Shown here in pieces: positions 10,546-22,683 of a stretch of 64,000 nucleotides of DNA (positions are counted from its first letter, which is position 1; each line of letters starts with the position of its first letter). Source of the stretch: Erpobdella octoculata (taxonomy: Eukaryota > Annelida > Clitellata > Hirudinida > Erpobdellidae); contig OZ022245.1 of assembly GCA_963978895.1 (NCBI GenBank), forward strand, positions 5,329,009 through 5,393,008, given 5' to 3'. The notes beneath the pieces were generated by a model. The model saw only the letters and a program-made list of their open reading frames with translations, was not told the origin of the DNA and ran no database searches. The position numbers and the translations under genes were made by a program.

Positions 10546-11823
10546 TCTATATATATAAAAGAACATGTCCTGACTGACTGACTGACTGACAGATGACTGA
10601 CTGATAATCAACGCCGAGCTCAAACGCCTCATCCTAGGAACGTGAAATTTGGAACTTATATTACTTTTATAGCGTAAACATCCGCTAAGAAAGGATTTTG
10701 AAAATTTTACTCCTGAGGGGAAAAAACTGGAAAACAAACTTTTTTCTAAAACAATGTATATCTCGAAAACCAAAAATGAGGAGATTTTGAAATTTGGTAT
10801 ATAGATTCTTTTTGAAAAATAAAAAGATACGTGTTTCACCATTTTTTGAAATGTGGGTTGGAAAATTGGGTTATTTGGTTTTTAAAGTAGCTGCTACTCA
10901 AAAACTGTGAATGCTACAGGAATGAAAATAAAAAAAATAATAAAATACGTGTTTCAGCATTTTTTGAAAATTTGGTTTCCAGGACTTCAAATGTGGGGTG
11001 GAAAATAGGGTTATTTGTTTTTTAAAGTAACTGCTACTCAAAAACTGTAAATACCACAGATGTAAAAATTAGTATTTAGTTTCTATTCTAAAAATAAAGA
11101 TATACGTGTTTTACCATTTTTTTTAAATTTGGTTTTCAGGACCTCAAATGTGGGGTGGAAAATAAGGTTATTTGGTTTTTAATGTAACTGCTACTCGAAA
11201 ACAGTAGATGCTACAGGAGTAAAAATTAGTATTTGGTTTCTACTCCAGAAATAATGATATACGTGTTTTACCATTTTTTGAAAATTTGGTTTCCAGTTCC
11301 AGGACCTCAAATGTGAGGTGGAAAAAAGGTTATTTGATTTTAAAATAACTGCTACTCAAAAACTGTAAGTGCTACAGATGTGAAAAATAGTATTTTGAGG
11401 TTTTGTGCCGGTTAAAAGTAAATGAGTTCAGTTTATCACCGGACGGACGGGCCAAGCCGTTATTTTAGGATCTTCATACGGCCCTGCCCAAACCTTAAAT
11501 CAAGGTGGGACGGGCCGAGATTTTTAACCAAGTATATAGACATTTTAGTGATTTTAGGGTGTTCAGGCTAAACGTGAAGTCAAGGTGGGACGGGCCGAAG
11601 TTTTTCATCAAGTATATAGAACTTCTAGGCCTGTAAAAACGGGCCGGGCCCATATTAGACGGGCCGTGCCGGGCCAGGAATTTCGGTTTTTGAAACAGGT
11701 TGGGCCAAGTTGTCGACGGGCCGAGCCGAGACCTAAAAAATTGATCCGTGAAGTACTCTACTATGTATGCATGGCTCAAATTCTCAAATTTCATGCGAGC
11801 GAAGCCGCTACGGGCACTGCTAG
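10546..11823 (+). mobile_element. Non-autonomous Helitron (family A), copy 1
   Basis: It starts TCTATATATATAAAAG after an A and ends CTAG before a T, matching the Helitron A|TC...CTAG|T pattern without target duplication. A short hairpin (GCCGCTACGGGC) lies about 6 bases before CTAG. Inside are about three 160-bp tandem units (caaatgtggggtggaaaa near 10987, 11147 and 11308) and a GC-rich block (gggccgggccc) at 11420-11730. No Rep/helicase ORF. A second copy lies at 51339-52762. Confidence 0.85.
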
Positions 11824-12324
11824 TATATACATACATACATACATACATACATACATACATACATACATACATACATACATACATACATACATACATACAT
11901 ACATACATACATACATACATACATACATACATACATACATACATACATACATACATACATACATACATACATACATACATACATACATACATACATACAT
12001 ACATACATACATACATACATACATACATACATACATACATACATACATACATACATACATACATACATACATACATACATACATACATACATACATACAT
12101 ACATACATACATACATACATACATACATACATACATACATACATACATACATACATACATACATACATACATACATACATACATACATACATACATACAT
12201 ACATACATACATACATACATACATACATACATACATACATACATACATACATACATACATACATACATACATACATACATACATACATACATACATACAT
12301 ACATACATACATACATACATACAT
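11824..12324. repeat. (ATAC)n microsatellite
   Basis: Perfect tetranucleotide array directly after the Helitron CTAG end; about 125 units. The ORFs across it are artefacts. Confidence 0.98.
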
Positions 12325-13461
12325 TCATTTTTATATATATATAGAAGATTGAAAAAAGTTTCAAGCAACTTTTAAGGAATCTACTTTACGTTTTATGGGC
12401 AAAAAGAAGTTATTAAAAAAAAAAGAAAAGCATGAATATTTTATCTCAAAGATAAATTAATTCCACAATTCATTCGGTAGAAATATTTATAGCGTTGATG
12501 TTTTATGAGCCGCATATATATATTAAATTTGAATTGATTACTGTCTTCTATACAAATCCAAACCGCTGGAGCGATTGTAACCAAATTTGGCATGGAGCGG
12601 AAGCGGGAAATCAGGCAAAGTTTTTAAAGAAATAAGAATTTTGGAACAGAAAAAAATAAATGAGCCAATTCTTCTGAAAAATGTAAAAAAGACCACGATC
12701 CAAGAAAAAAAAATAAAACCATTGTTTGAATTTAACTGATCAAAATCTCAAGCATACTAAAAATATTTCGTCTAGTATTGCTACAATCAAAATACTGAAT
12801 ATAACAATAAAAGTGTTTAGAGTTGCTATTTAATAGCAATTTATGTTTTCACAGTAATTTATAAAAATCATTTTTTCTCAGAGAATAACAATAAACGTTA
12901 TAAATGATAAAGCCAAAATTAATGTTTTTGATAGGCTAGTTTTTGTTGTCAAATTTGAAAAATTATTAAATGCATAAATAGAAAATGTTATTTAAGTTAG
13001 AATATTTACCAGTTAACAGCAAGTATAGTCATTTATCTGTGGTAACTTAATTGGCCTAAAAATGTGAAGCTTTATAATCTAGTTTAAGCTTGATGATGAC
13101 AAGTTGTTCTAGGGAACGTTTGTTTTCTAAGCTCAAGAGATTTATGAATTGACAGTTAAAAAACTAATAATGAAAATTTAATCAACTGGCGCTACTTAAT
13201 ATAAAGCACCTACTGTTACGCAAACTCTGACATTCACTCTGACACGATTTGTACATTTTCAATTGTGAAATCATTTGCAGAAAATTGGCAAAATTTGATT
13301 TTTATTTAGTTTATTCAATTTTTAATGTTTTCAGTTGTGTTCTTAAATAAATAAGTAATACAAGTTTTACGTTTGATTAATCTGCAGCTAAAAAGCTATT
13401 TTTAAACTACGGTATTTCATAGATACAACAAAATTTAAATCGTACGATCATTAGTGTGTGA
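12325..13461. other. AT-rich, repeat fragments only
   Basis: 12360-12412 repeats the caagcaactttta block of family B. 12545-12600 (ccgctggagcgattgtaacc, then aaatttggcatg) resembles 3107-3145. No gene is supported in the rest. Confidence 0.5.
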
Positions 13462-13468
13462 ATCTAGG

Positions 13469-16250
13469 CATGGACGTCTGTATAATAGCACCTGGACGGT
13501 CAACCTCATTTGCGTGCGTACGGTAGTTGTCCGACCGTGCGTTATACACAGCAGCGCTTATCGTTGATCATGCACGGTTAAATAACTTTATTTCCGTCGA
13601 AAATAGTCAACACAATTAAGACACATAACAGTGGTGATTAAATCAAATATTTTATTGATTATAATGAAACATTAATATGTAATAAAAATTAACACTAAAG
13701 CAATAAAAATGTCAAGTATATTATTAATCAGTTCTAGCAGATACATTGGCTATTTTTCGTTTCTTAGATTGTCTAGACTGTAAGTTGGTGTTTAAATCTT
13801 TGACAAAGTTTTTGGCAACACAATTGAAAAATCGATTAGTGATTAGAGAATTGAGTTCATGCCCATTCACACACACATTCACATCAATAGGCAGGTGACC
13901 AAATGCTTGAATGCAGCCGACCCTGTCCATAACTTTTCCAAACAACTTTCTCTGGCATGTGCTGTTGAGAAGCTGCTCCATTAATGAAGAGGTTGATTTT
14001 ATTTCCTCAAACACTCTCCAGCAGTCGATCATCAGTCTAAAGGTGAAGTCTGTTGGTCTGGATAAACCGCCACGATTAATAGACTCCATAAAAGTTGCTG
14101 CAGAGTAGTTTAGTATGTTGTCGATACCAATTGGTTCGAGTTTATTCTCTGTCACAAGGGAAGTCTATAAAAATCCCTGTTTGTTGAAGCATTATCAACA
14201 GAAATAGCAACCACATTAACAGAAACACTTCTCAATGTTGTCATTATCTCGACATAACTCTCATGTTGTTTAGCAGCAGTCAACTATGACATTGGATAGA
14301 TTCCAACAAGGTCTTTATACTTTCTGACGACTGACTTGATCATAAAACAGAGCAAGGTTGATGCCACAGATCCATCTAATGTTAGACCCTGAATTACACC
14401 ACCAGTGTATTCTACCCGCTTGGCAACATATACTTCGTCAATCATCAGCACAACATTTCTCTGAAACTCATTAAGCTTATCAATCCGTAGTTTCAAGTAG
14501 CTGGTGTTACTTAATCCATTATTAACATTTAGTCGTCTGGTGACTTTCTTTAGAGTGCTGATTGATGGCAAGCATAAAATGTTCTCATCTCGTAGAGTTG
14601 CATAAGCTACAGAACTAGATGCATAAATCATATACGAGAATATGGTAAGCTGTGGTGAATATTGATGGCCATGTTCAGGTTTAGCCAACAATTCTAACTG
14701 TTCTATGATGAATTGTATTTTTTGGAATTTTACATGGTCATCGCTTAAATATTATTGGAGCCCTTGGACAGCCATCTGTAGTTGTAACTCGAGTGACTGT
14801 GAGCATGGCTTTTCACTCCATGCCTTGAGTTGTGCCATCAAATTCAACAACTGAGACATGCGGTTCAGTGGCCCTTTTAGTAGGTCTTTGTATTCTGAAG
14901 CTGGAACTTTTTTTCCGTCAACAGTAGACACAACTTTATGATCGTTGTGAACTGCAATAGATGCCTCTACTACCAGCACATCATCAGTAATGCCCACTAA
15001 ATATATTTGCAGAACTTCATCTATATGAGCCATTGAGAAACCAGACGGTGTTGCTGCTTCAGTCGTGAGACGAGACTGGAGGTCTAAAAGGCTGATATTC
15101 TATATGTCGTCATTGGCCTTGAATGACTTTTCTTGACAATTTAATTTTGTTATTTCTTGCTCGAAGCGACGACTTGCCGTTGCTCTTGATGTTGATCGAA
15201 ATTGGTTGGCTGTAGTTGACAGGTAGCTTGGAGTATTCGGAAAAATTGAAGGAATGACACCATCCTTCAAGCGTTTCCTCGTCAATTTCTCGCCTAGCGA
15301 TTTTCTTCACCGTTCATTACTATCTTTATGCTCCTCAACATAATCACTTTCCTTAAAGTGCTAAGAACATAACTTTGAGTGTTTTGTTTAGTTGTTGCAT
15401 AGATCTATGTCTTTTAATGGAAAAGCATGAAAAGCTATTTTTATTGTCGACTTCTCAACATCAACCTTTGTCACGTAGCCACTTCTACATCCAAAAGCTG
15501 CACACTTAACCATGATATCCAGTAATATAATCCTGTCAAATGAAAACACAATAATGATTATCAGTTGTTGTTGTAATTATTACTTAGTATTACAGTGATT
15601 AAGTTTGTTATAAAAAATATTAAATATGATAGTGAGATATATCTATTATTTTTAATGAATCTTTAAATAATCGTAGACAAATCAACTATAAATTGCCGTA
15701 GAGAGGCAATATAACATAATTAACATAAATAATCCGACCGAGTTCAAGAACGACATAATAACAAAACGCAACGCATCAGCGATCCGAGATTGATCAAGTT
15801 TATTCTAATTTGTCAATAGAATTATAATAAGAATAAAATCAAGTTCCACAAACCTTAAATAAATAAAAATATCAGGTTGCTTACAAATGAATAAAATTAC
15901 AACGCAACACACAACGCAACGATAATCCACACGAGTTAGTGAAAGTTAGTAGTTAGCACTGATCTATTTACAGCATGATATATTTATATACTATAATAAT
16001 ATAGATCAGTGGTGGTAGTTAGTAGTGAGTCTAATCGAATAAAAAAGATGCGTATTTTTAACTGTTTGATTGTATAATAGATTAAACACAAATTTCCAAT
16101 GTTCAAAATTTCAATTAACTAATTATTTATTATGCCTGGTCGGGTTAAGAACCTACACGCTACAATAAGAAAGTCGGACAACTACCGTACACATCAGCGC
16201 AAGCAAGGCTCAAGTATGACCGTCCAGGTGCTATTATACAGACGTCCATG
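13469..16250 (-). mobile_element. P-type (THAP) DNA transposon, decayed
   Basis: Perfect 34-bp outer inverted repeats begin CATGGACGTCTGTATAATAG at both ends. Matching 18-bp subterminal inverted repeats (GTACGGTAGTTGTCCGAC type) lie at 13518-13535 and 16173-16190. The flanks share atctagg (13462-13468 and 16251-16257), close to the 8-bp duplications P elements make. The interior carries a broken P/THAP9-like transposase on the minus strand. The identical terminal repeats suggest it moved recently, perhaps with help from another copy. Confidence 0.8.
13724..15513 (-). pseudogene. P/THAP9-like transposase remnant
   Basis: The N-terminus begins at 15513 with MVKCAAFGCRSG and continues FHAFPLKD, KHSKLCS and HFKESDYVEEH, a C2CH THAP zinc finger that contains at least two in-frame stops. 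The middle block (15310-14752) includes SLRARNNKIKL. Around 14691-14284, SPQLTIFSYMIYASSSVAYATLR and VVLMIDEVYVAKRVEYTGG match the RNase-H-like catalytic region of P transposases (the D of MIDE is a catalytic candidate). The C-terminal block is 14155-13724 (residues from NRGGLSRPTDF). Several frames and stops are involved, some perhaps introns, so no intact protein is encoded. Confidence 0.7.
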
Positions 16251-16257
16251 ATCTAGG

Positions 16258-16680
16258 CCATGAAACTTGTACGTTGAGCTACTTTTGAAATGGTCTTTAG
16301 CCTAATTGATGTAGCTGTACTTTGCTGTTTTTCTGTGGCAATGTCACGCCAAGAATTAGTAAGTTTAACATAACGATTTCTTTTTTTTTCTCTTTCACTT
16401 TCTCTCTTTTTCTCCATCTCTTTTTCTATCTCGTACCGTATCTGTCTGTTTGAGGTAAACTCGTTTTCCGGTTTTGTTTTAAAAGAATTGCTGGAATACG
16501 ATAACGTGCCACATATCTACACATATCACATGGCAGCACACATACTTGTTACTATCGATTGATTGACAAGTTGACACATCCACAAGCACACTTATTGATA
16601 GCAGTGTTACCATTCCTTGGGATTTTCCAAAAAGTTTGTGATTCTATATACCCGCTTTGGGATCTTGGTTTTTGTATGAA
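16258..16680. other. Intergenic, nothing recognised
   Basis: Includes a pyrimidine-rich stretch (16379-16435) but no supported gene. Confidence 0.5.
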
Positions 16681-16684
16681 AATC

Positions 16685-16945
16685 CTAGTTTTTTTACAAA
16701 CTTTGTACAAACTTTTATTTAGGTTACAATCTCTGTTTGTTTGTGTGTGTGTGGTTTTCTATGTACGCAAATCTTTCAAGTAAAATGTAACCAGCTTTTT
16801 GATTAGCTAGAATGCTAAAACTTTCAGGATAGCTTTATCTTGGATGACAATACATGAGTCAATTAAAACAAATTAATTTAAAAAATTTTCGTACTTCTAA
16901 ATCGAGTGCATTTGAAATTAAAGTTTTTGTTAAAAAAACTTATTT
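16685..16945 (+). repeat. Family C dispersed repeat, copy 1
   Basis: About 260 bp starting tacaaacttttatttaggtt and running through tgtacgcaaa, accagctttttgattagcta and ttggatgacaata. Copies occur at 21108-21365 (+) and 49978-50232 (-). No ORF or terminal repeats seen; superfamily unknown. Confidence 0.7.
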
Positions 16946-17069
16946 TATCATTTACTATGTTAATAGAACTCAAACTTTTTGGATGGCTAACAATGCAGGA
17001 AAAACTATGCCTATTTATGACATTCCTGGAATAGTCAGGGGAGTTTGCCATTGGCATCCAAGCAATATT

Positions 17070-17765
17070 ATAAGCGGTTTTAAAAGTCTTTTGAAAAAAA
17101 TTGGAAAAAACTTACGACTATCCCTCACCGGTCATCAGCTTATTTGAAGACAATGTGAAAAATTACTGAAGTGCATACCCTCCAAAGAATTTCTGAATCC
17201 GCCACTGGGTATAAAGGGGCGTGAATGATTTAATCATATTGCAAGAGCAAGTACAGGATTAGTAAAAAAAAAAGATGTCCAAAATAAGGTGTGTTGAATT
17301 TTGTTGTATTTGTGATGGAATCAACATTGTATCAATACCACTTATAGGCTAAAGTTTCACGAGTTCGCTGATTGTAGTTTGGCACAGAAAACGGCTAAGC
17401 TTTGAACCACCCACCGCTGATACACAATTTATTACTCTGCATTTATTGGTAAATCTAGCATCGAGCTAAGATATAAAATTATCTACGCACGCAAAAAAGA
17501 TTCCAAAACGCATTGAATCATTACGAGGTTAAGTTAAGTTAAAATTAACAATTTATATAATAAACTCTATGTGAAAAAAAATTAAATTTTCGAAAAGGAG
17601 GGGCAAATTGTCTACACACGCCAGAGGGATTCCAATACGCATTGAATCATCACTAGGTTAAGTAAGGTTAAAATTTTAAAATATATAGTAAACTCTAGGT
17701 AAAAAAAAATAAAATTTTGAAAATCAGGGGGAAGCAAATGCTCCCCCCCGCAATTTACGTCCCTG
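17070..17765. mobile_element. Family G element, inverted copy
   Basis: It ends at 17752-17765 in aatttacgtccctg, the reverse complement of the left end of 2645-3334. The segment with ttacgactatccctcaccgg (17110-17135) matches 2880-2920 inverted. A block of about 110-120 bp (acacgccagagggattccaa type) is tandemly repeated at 17480-17740. Confidence 0.55.
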
Positions 17766-18043
17766 ATGTCCTTTATGCATTGCTACACCATTCGTCAGAT
17801 CATAATGAAATTTTTACACAGCCATCAAAATCAATAAAAGAAATTTTTTGAAAAAAATGAGATCGGTCACAAATGAGCGGTAGCAAGAGAGGGAGCGGAA
17901 ACAGGAACTGTTGAATGAGTTGAAACGGAAACGGATAAGCGACCAAAAACGAAAGATCGAGCGGGAAAGCGACCGGGAACGGGAGAACAAGCGTTGAAGG
18001 AAGCGATAAAAAAACTCTCTAAAAACCCTGGGCACCCCGCTAG
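17766..18043 (+). mobile_element. Helitron-like family B copy
   Basis: Starts at tgtcctttatgcattgctac and ends at gggcaccccgCTAG|T (18040-18043), with degenerate purine-rich units between. It abuts the family G end directly. Confidence 0.65.
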
Positions 18044-18390
18044 TCATTCATAAAAAAGCTTTCCATATGATACAAGTAAGCCGAAATACCAGGTTTTTTA
18101 CAAATCAAATCTCTTATATTTCAGGATTTGCTGGGTTTTCATTTATTGCAACAAATTTTCTTTTAAAACGATATTTTTTGAATTTATAATGTAAACGTTT
18201 ATATAATTGTGTTTGTTTTGAAGCAGTTAATTATTATTTTTAATAAAATTTTTTTCAAAAATTTTTAAATTGTTAAGGAGCAGCCCTCTACTTTAAATTT
18301 CAACTCGATTGAAGGACTTGAAGTTAGTTTTTAAAGGTTTGCAAACATTCAAGTGGTGAAGTTAATATAAGGGATTTAAAAATCTGTTTG
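18044..18390. repeat. Family H repeat tail
   Basis: The block aggtttgcaaacattcaag plus ggtgaagttaatataaggg near 18335-18378 is shared with 27985-28055 and, less closely, 29640-29850. No gene. Confidence 0.45.
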
Positions 18391-18600
18391 GTGTTTCCAG
18401 TAATTCAACCGATCGCAAGTCCCTCGATTTGCCCGTCCTTACATTTTTTGCACACACCAGTGTTAAAGACTAAATTGAATAACGAATGTAGAAACAGCAA
18501 CAGTTTGTTGCAAGCATTTAAAAAAAATTGTCTATTTACTTTCAAATTTTCATTTAATAAAAAATTAAGAATAAAACAATTTTAAAATCTCTTATTGTTT

Positions 18601-19764
18601 TCAATAATAATCATCATCATCATCATCGTCATCATCATCCTCTTCTTCGTCTTCTTCTTCCTCTGATTCTTCTTGGACTACTTTTGCAGGAGCTTTCTTC
18701 TTACTACTAACTTGTACCTTTTCTTCTTCTTCTTCCTCTTCAGAACTTTCCTGAACGCGCTTGGAAGCTTGTTTGTTCATTTTAGCAGTGGAAGCTTTTG
18801 TGGGGAGTTCTTCTTCACTCATATCATCTTCTTCACTTGTCTCGACATGTTTTCCAGACTTCTTTTCAAGCTTGGGCTTTTTAGCCGGTGGCTGTTGACT
18901 TTTTTTAACAGCATTTTCTGCTGGTTTTTTACTGCTGTACGCTACCTTTTCTTCCTCATATCGTGCTTTGTCTTGCTCGGCCATTTTTTGGTATTTATCC
19001 TTGTTCTCACATTCTTTCCATCTTTTTCCTAGCTCCTTGGCTACATCAGTGACGGACATGGTGGGAAACTCGGCTTTGACAGCGGGGCGTTGCTCGTTTG
19101 AAAACCACAAATAGGCAGACCTGGATAAATTAAAATCAAATTGAAAATTAAATACATTAAAAAACAAGATTCGCTAATGTAAAATATGAATAAATATGCT
19201 ACTCCTTTAACGAAGAGCATTAGTGTTTCTTATTTCATTCGAGATGAAATTATAAACAAATATTAATTTACTCACAAGGAACGTTTTGGAGCATCAGGAT
19301 CTTTCTTAGCTTTTCCTCGTTTTCTTTTACCGGAATCCTCACTTGGTTCGTAATCGGCCATTTCTGAATTGTATCTTTTGACGTCTTGTGCTGCCAAATT
19401 TTTAAATTTCTGTTTTTCTTCTTCACTCATATTCTGAAAATTTTAAGAATAGCAGGTTTAAAAATTAGTATATATTATTAAATAAATTATAAGCAACTAA
19501 TTTGTTTATAAATATATAGTAAATAAATAAATATGTATCTATGGTATTTAAACAACACGTGTGGCTCGAAAAATCAAAACAAGTCCAAAGCGATAAATAA
19601 AATAAACATACCTTCCACTGTTCCGAAGTTTGTTTCGATAATTCTCCAAGATTTTTGGATTCACCGTTTTTCTTCATAACTTCTTTTGATTCCTTCATGA
19701 AGCACGCATATGCTGACATCTTTCCTCTCGGTTTTTTATTAGACTGTTTCGTTTCTTTAACCAT
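18601..19764 (-). CDS. HMGB-type chromatin protein (gene 1)
   Basis: Three exons: 19764-19612, 19433-19276 and 19120-18601; junction phases agree, giving 276 residues. Two HMG boxes are present. Box A is near residues 12-80 (KPRGKMSAYACFMKESKE). Box B starts near DPDAPKRSLSAYLWFSNEQR and runs to about residue 165. A Lys-rich linker precedes a long Ser/Glu/Asp tail ending in a run of ten Asp. HMGB proteins bend DNA and help chromatin and transcription complexes assemble in the nucleus; the acidic tail folds back on the boxes. This copy is longer in the tail than typical HMGB1 (about 215 residues). Its first two intron positions match gene 2 at 45.4 kb, but the third intron is absent. Runs of Asp/Glu codons are prone to slippage. 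Confidence 0.92.
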
Positions 19765-20040
19765 GTTGACGATAATTTTCTAGAAAGTCAATTAAATGTT
19801 GGGAATGACAATTTGCCAAAAGTAAAATCCAGTGATATCGACCGCCTCGTAAAGAACAGTATTCAAAACAAAGTTACACACTAACTTATTCAGAAAAAAC
19901 TTTGTAAAACTTCTGTTTTAAAGTTCGCAATGGACATAAACTACCGCTTCTTCCCGGTATCGTTACTAGCATGGGAAGTTGTAATATAAATTACATAGAT
20001 ATTACTATTCTTTCTATAATATATATAAAGCGGTTTATTA
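19765..20040. other. Upstream region of HMGB gene 1
   Basis: 5' flank of the gene; no clear TATA box or CpG-rich block recognised. Confidence 0.4.
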
Positions 20041-20385
<345 letters not shown>

Positions 20386-20414
20386 TATCTATGAATGTTT
20401 GTATGTATGTATTT

Positions 20415-20765
20415 ATGTCCTTTATGCATTGCTACACAATTCATCCGATCCTAATGAAATTTTCACACAACCTTGAAAGTCAAGGGGAATCAAATATATT
20501 GAAAAAAAATTTGAAATCCGTTACAAAATGAGCGGAGCGGGTGAGTGAGCGGGAACTATAAACATATATATATATACACACATACATAAATGAGCGAAAA
20601 CGGGAAGCCAACTGAGAGCGAAAGATAGAGGGAAAAGGGAAAGCGACCGAGAACGGGAAAGCAACCGAGAGCGGGAAAGCGACCGGGAGCGGGAAAGCGA
20701 CCGGGAGCGGAAAAGCGACCGGGAACGGGAAAGCGGAGAAGGAAACGGGAGCGAGATCGAGAGAG
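20415..20765 (+). mobile_element. Helitron-like family B copy
   Basis: Starts atgtcctttatgcattgct, then carries five or so 18-bp units (gcgaccgggagcgggaaa type) at 20640-20735. The CTAG end is lost into a (TA)n tract (20770-20873). Confidence 0.6.
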
Positions 20766-20769
20766 ACAA

Positions 20770-20860
<91 letters not shown>

Positions 20861-20871
20861 CATATATATAT

Positions 20872-20965
20872 ATGTCTCAACTTCAGACTCGAACCCACGA
20901 CTGTCGGATCGGCAACACCGCCTCGCATCATGCCAACTACCTTACCATCTGCGCCACTTCCACCG
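20872..20965 (-). repeat. tRNA-derived SINE head or tRNA pseudogene
   Basis: On the minus strand, GTGGCGCAGATGGTAAGG resembles a pol III A box and GGTTCGAGTCTGAAG a B box, about 50 bp apart. The fold is not a clean cloverleaf. The body and flanking (TA)n suggest a SINE rather than a working tRNA gene. Confidence 0.5.
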
Positions 20966-21058
20966 CCAAAAAAATAGTGCGTTATTTCGTGGTGAATTGT
21001 ACGCCATCCAAGTTTCTGATATATGTGGCTCGTAAAAACATATCAACGCTATGTTTCC

Positions 21059-21101
<43 letters not shown>

Positions 21102-21107
21102 CAAAAT

Positions 21108-21365
21108 TTACTTTTTTACAAACTTTTATTTAACTTACAATCTCTGTTTGTGTGTGTGTCTTTATCTGTACGCAAACCTTGCAAGTTAAATTTAACCAGC
21201 TTATTGACTAGCTAGGAAGCTGAAACTTTCAGCATAGCTTTATATTGGATGACAATGCATGATTCAATTAAAAAAACAAAAGAAACTTAATTTGTATATC
21301 TTTTGTATTTCTAAATCTAGTGTGTTTGAAGTAAAAGTTTGTGTTGAAAAACTCGTTTTTTTCCT
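21108..21365 (+). repeat. Family C dispersed repeat, copy 2
   Basis: Same blocks in the same order as 16685-16945 (acaaacttttatttaactta, accagcttattgactagcta). Confidence 0.7.
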
Positions 21366-21402
21366 TTACTTGTTGAAATACTAAAAAGAATTTATAACAA
21401 TA

Positions 21403-21690
21403 CTAGAGGGGTACCCGGCGTTTCCCGGAAATTTTAGAGGTTTTTCTATCGCTTTTCTCTCTCGTTCCCGTTTCCTACACCGCTTGCTCTCCGGCTGCTT
21501 TCCCGCTCGCAATCGCTTTCCGATCCCGGTTTCTATTCCGCTATCGGTACCCTTACCGCTCCCGGTCGCCTTCTCGCTCCGCTCATTTTGTGACCGATTT
21601 CAATTTTTTTCATTTAAACCTCCATTGACTCTCAATATTGTGTGAAAATTTAATTGCGATCGGATGTCTGGTGTAGCAGTGCATAAAGCA
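21403..21690 (-). mobile_element. Helitron-like family B copy
   Basis: CTAG (21403-21406) next to a degraded hairpin (cccggcgtttcccgg), degenerate pyrimidine-rich units, and the gtgtagcagtgcataaagc end. Confidence 0.6.
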
Positions 21691-21720
21691 CACACAGTCA
21701 ACCTCGTGTATATATATATA

Positions 21721-22683
21721 TCGTTTACGTCCGACCGTCAACACGATTCCAGGCCAGCATACTCCATACAGTCTTCGTTTGCCTTTTCACCCAACTAATG
21801 TTGCCCCTGTGCCCCCTGTGGAGCACAAACCTGAATGTCCCTTACAATGTATTAGATCTGCACTCGGTACTAAGAGTTTGTCACCAGAAAATACAAAGGT
21901 ATCTCGCCAAAGATATCATTCCCAGAATTGTGGTCATGGTTTCTCCCCTTCGCCATCCTACTTACTTCCTAGAACCTGTCATAGTGAACGTGCTTCTTCT
22001 CGGAGACGGCCCCTCACCATGATTCCTACCAGTCGAACTTTGTACATTCCTCGTTTGTTTGCTTTGACTAGTAATGGTGACCACAACACCCTCTTTTCTA
22101 ATTTAATTAATAACCCAAACATTACATTACGTAGACGTTAATTTTAGATTTTTCTCGCTCTTGGTATTCTAGTTTATGTATTATTTTCGGTCATATTTAT
22201 TTTATATCTGCTCTTATGATTTCAATGGTAATTAATACATCCCTTTGTTTTATTTTTTGCTCTTAATTTTATTGATTTATTTTCTTTCTATCTATGTATA
22301 CTTCGACATTTAAGGCCTTCAATTCTTATCGGTGAAAAACTAACACCTGTATCGACGAAAACTAACACCAACAATTATTATGTTAAATTTAATTTATATT
22401 TGCTTCTTTGATTTTAGTCTTAATTAATACCTTCCCTTGCATTTTATTTTGGTCATATTTTATTTTTATCTACGTACTTCCACATTTCATTATTTGTTTT
22501 TAATCGTCTTTGTTTATGTTCGGTTCCTGTACCGCCGGCCTTTTGCTTTTTCTGAAGATGGCTGAAAAAATAGCCGAAACTTGCAAGTTAAAAAGTAATA
22601 AAGATTTGTATAATCGGGCGTTCTTTGAACAACTTCGTGGGCGAGTTAAATTACGTGAACTATCTCATATAATAGAAAAAGTT
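21721..22683 (+). repeat. 5' pseudo-LTR of the PLE
   Basis: Contains the last 119 codons of the PLE protein (to 22141), its 3' UTR, a hammerhead-like motif and the start of the N-terminal ORF. The coding piece is a partial copy, not a separate gene. Confidence 0.85.
22541..22600 (+). ncRNA. Hammerhead-ribozyme-like motif, 5' copy
   Basis: Core CTGAAGA (22552-22558), stem II GGCT/AGCC (22560-22563 with 22572-22575), GAAA (22576-22579), short stem III hairpin CTTGCAAG and a TT cleavage context (predicted cut after 22589). Stem I pairs CTTTTT (22546-22551) with AAAAAG (22590-22595). This is a type I layout. One base (T22559) is unpaired or mismatched at the base of stem II. Hammerheads are known in PLE pseudo-LTRs. 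It overlaps the ATG of the N-terminal ORF. Confidence 0.6.

Noticed and set aside
11495..12368. Long ORFs of alternating Met-Tyr-Val-Cys or His-Thr-Tyr-Ile
   Set aside because: They are translations of (ATAC)n/(TATG)n microsatellite with no stop in any frame, not genes. The same applies at 36.1 kb.
16854..17147. 97-codon ORF
   Set aside because: Overlaps repeat families C and G; no coding signature.
21779..22141. A separate protein gene
   Set aside because: Exact copy of the PLE C-terminus within the 5' pseudo-LTR.
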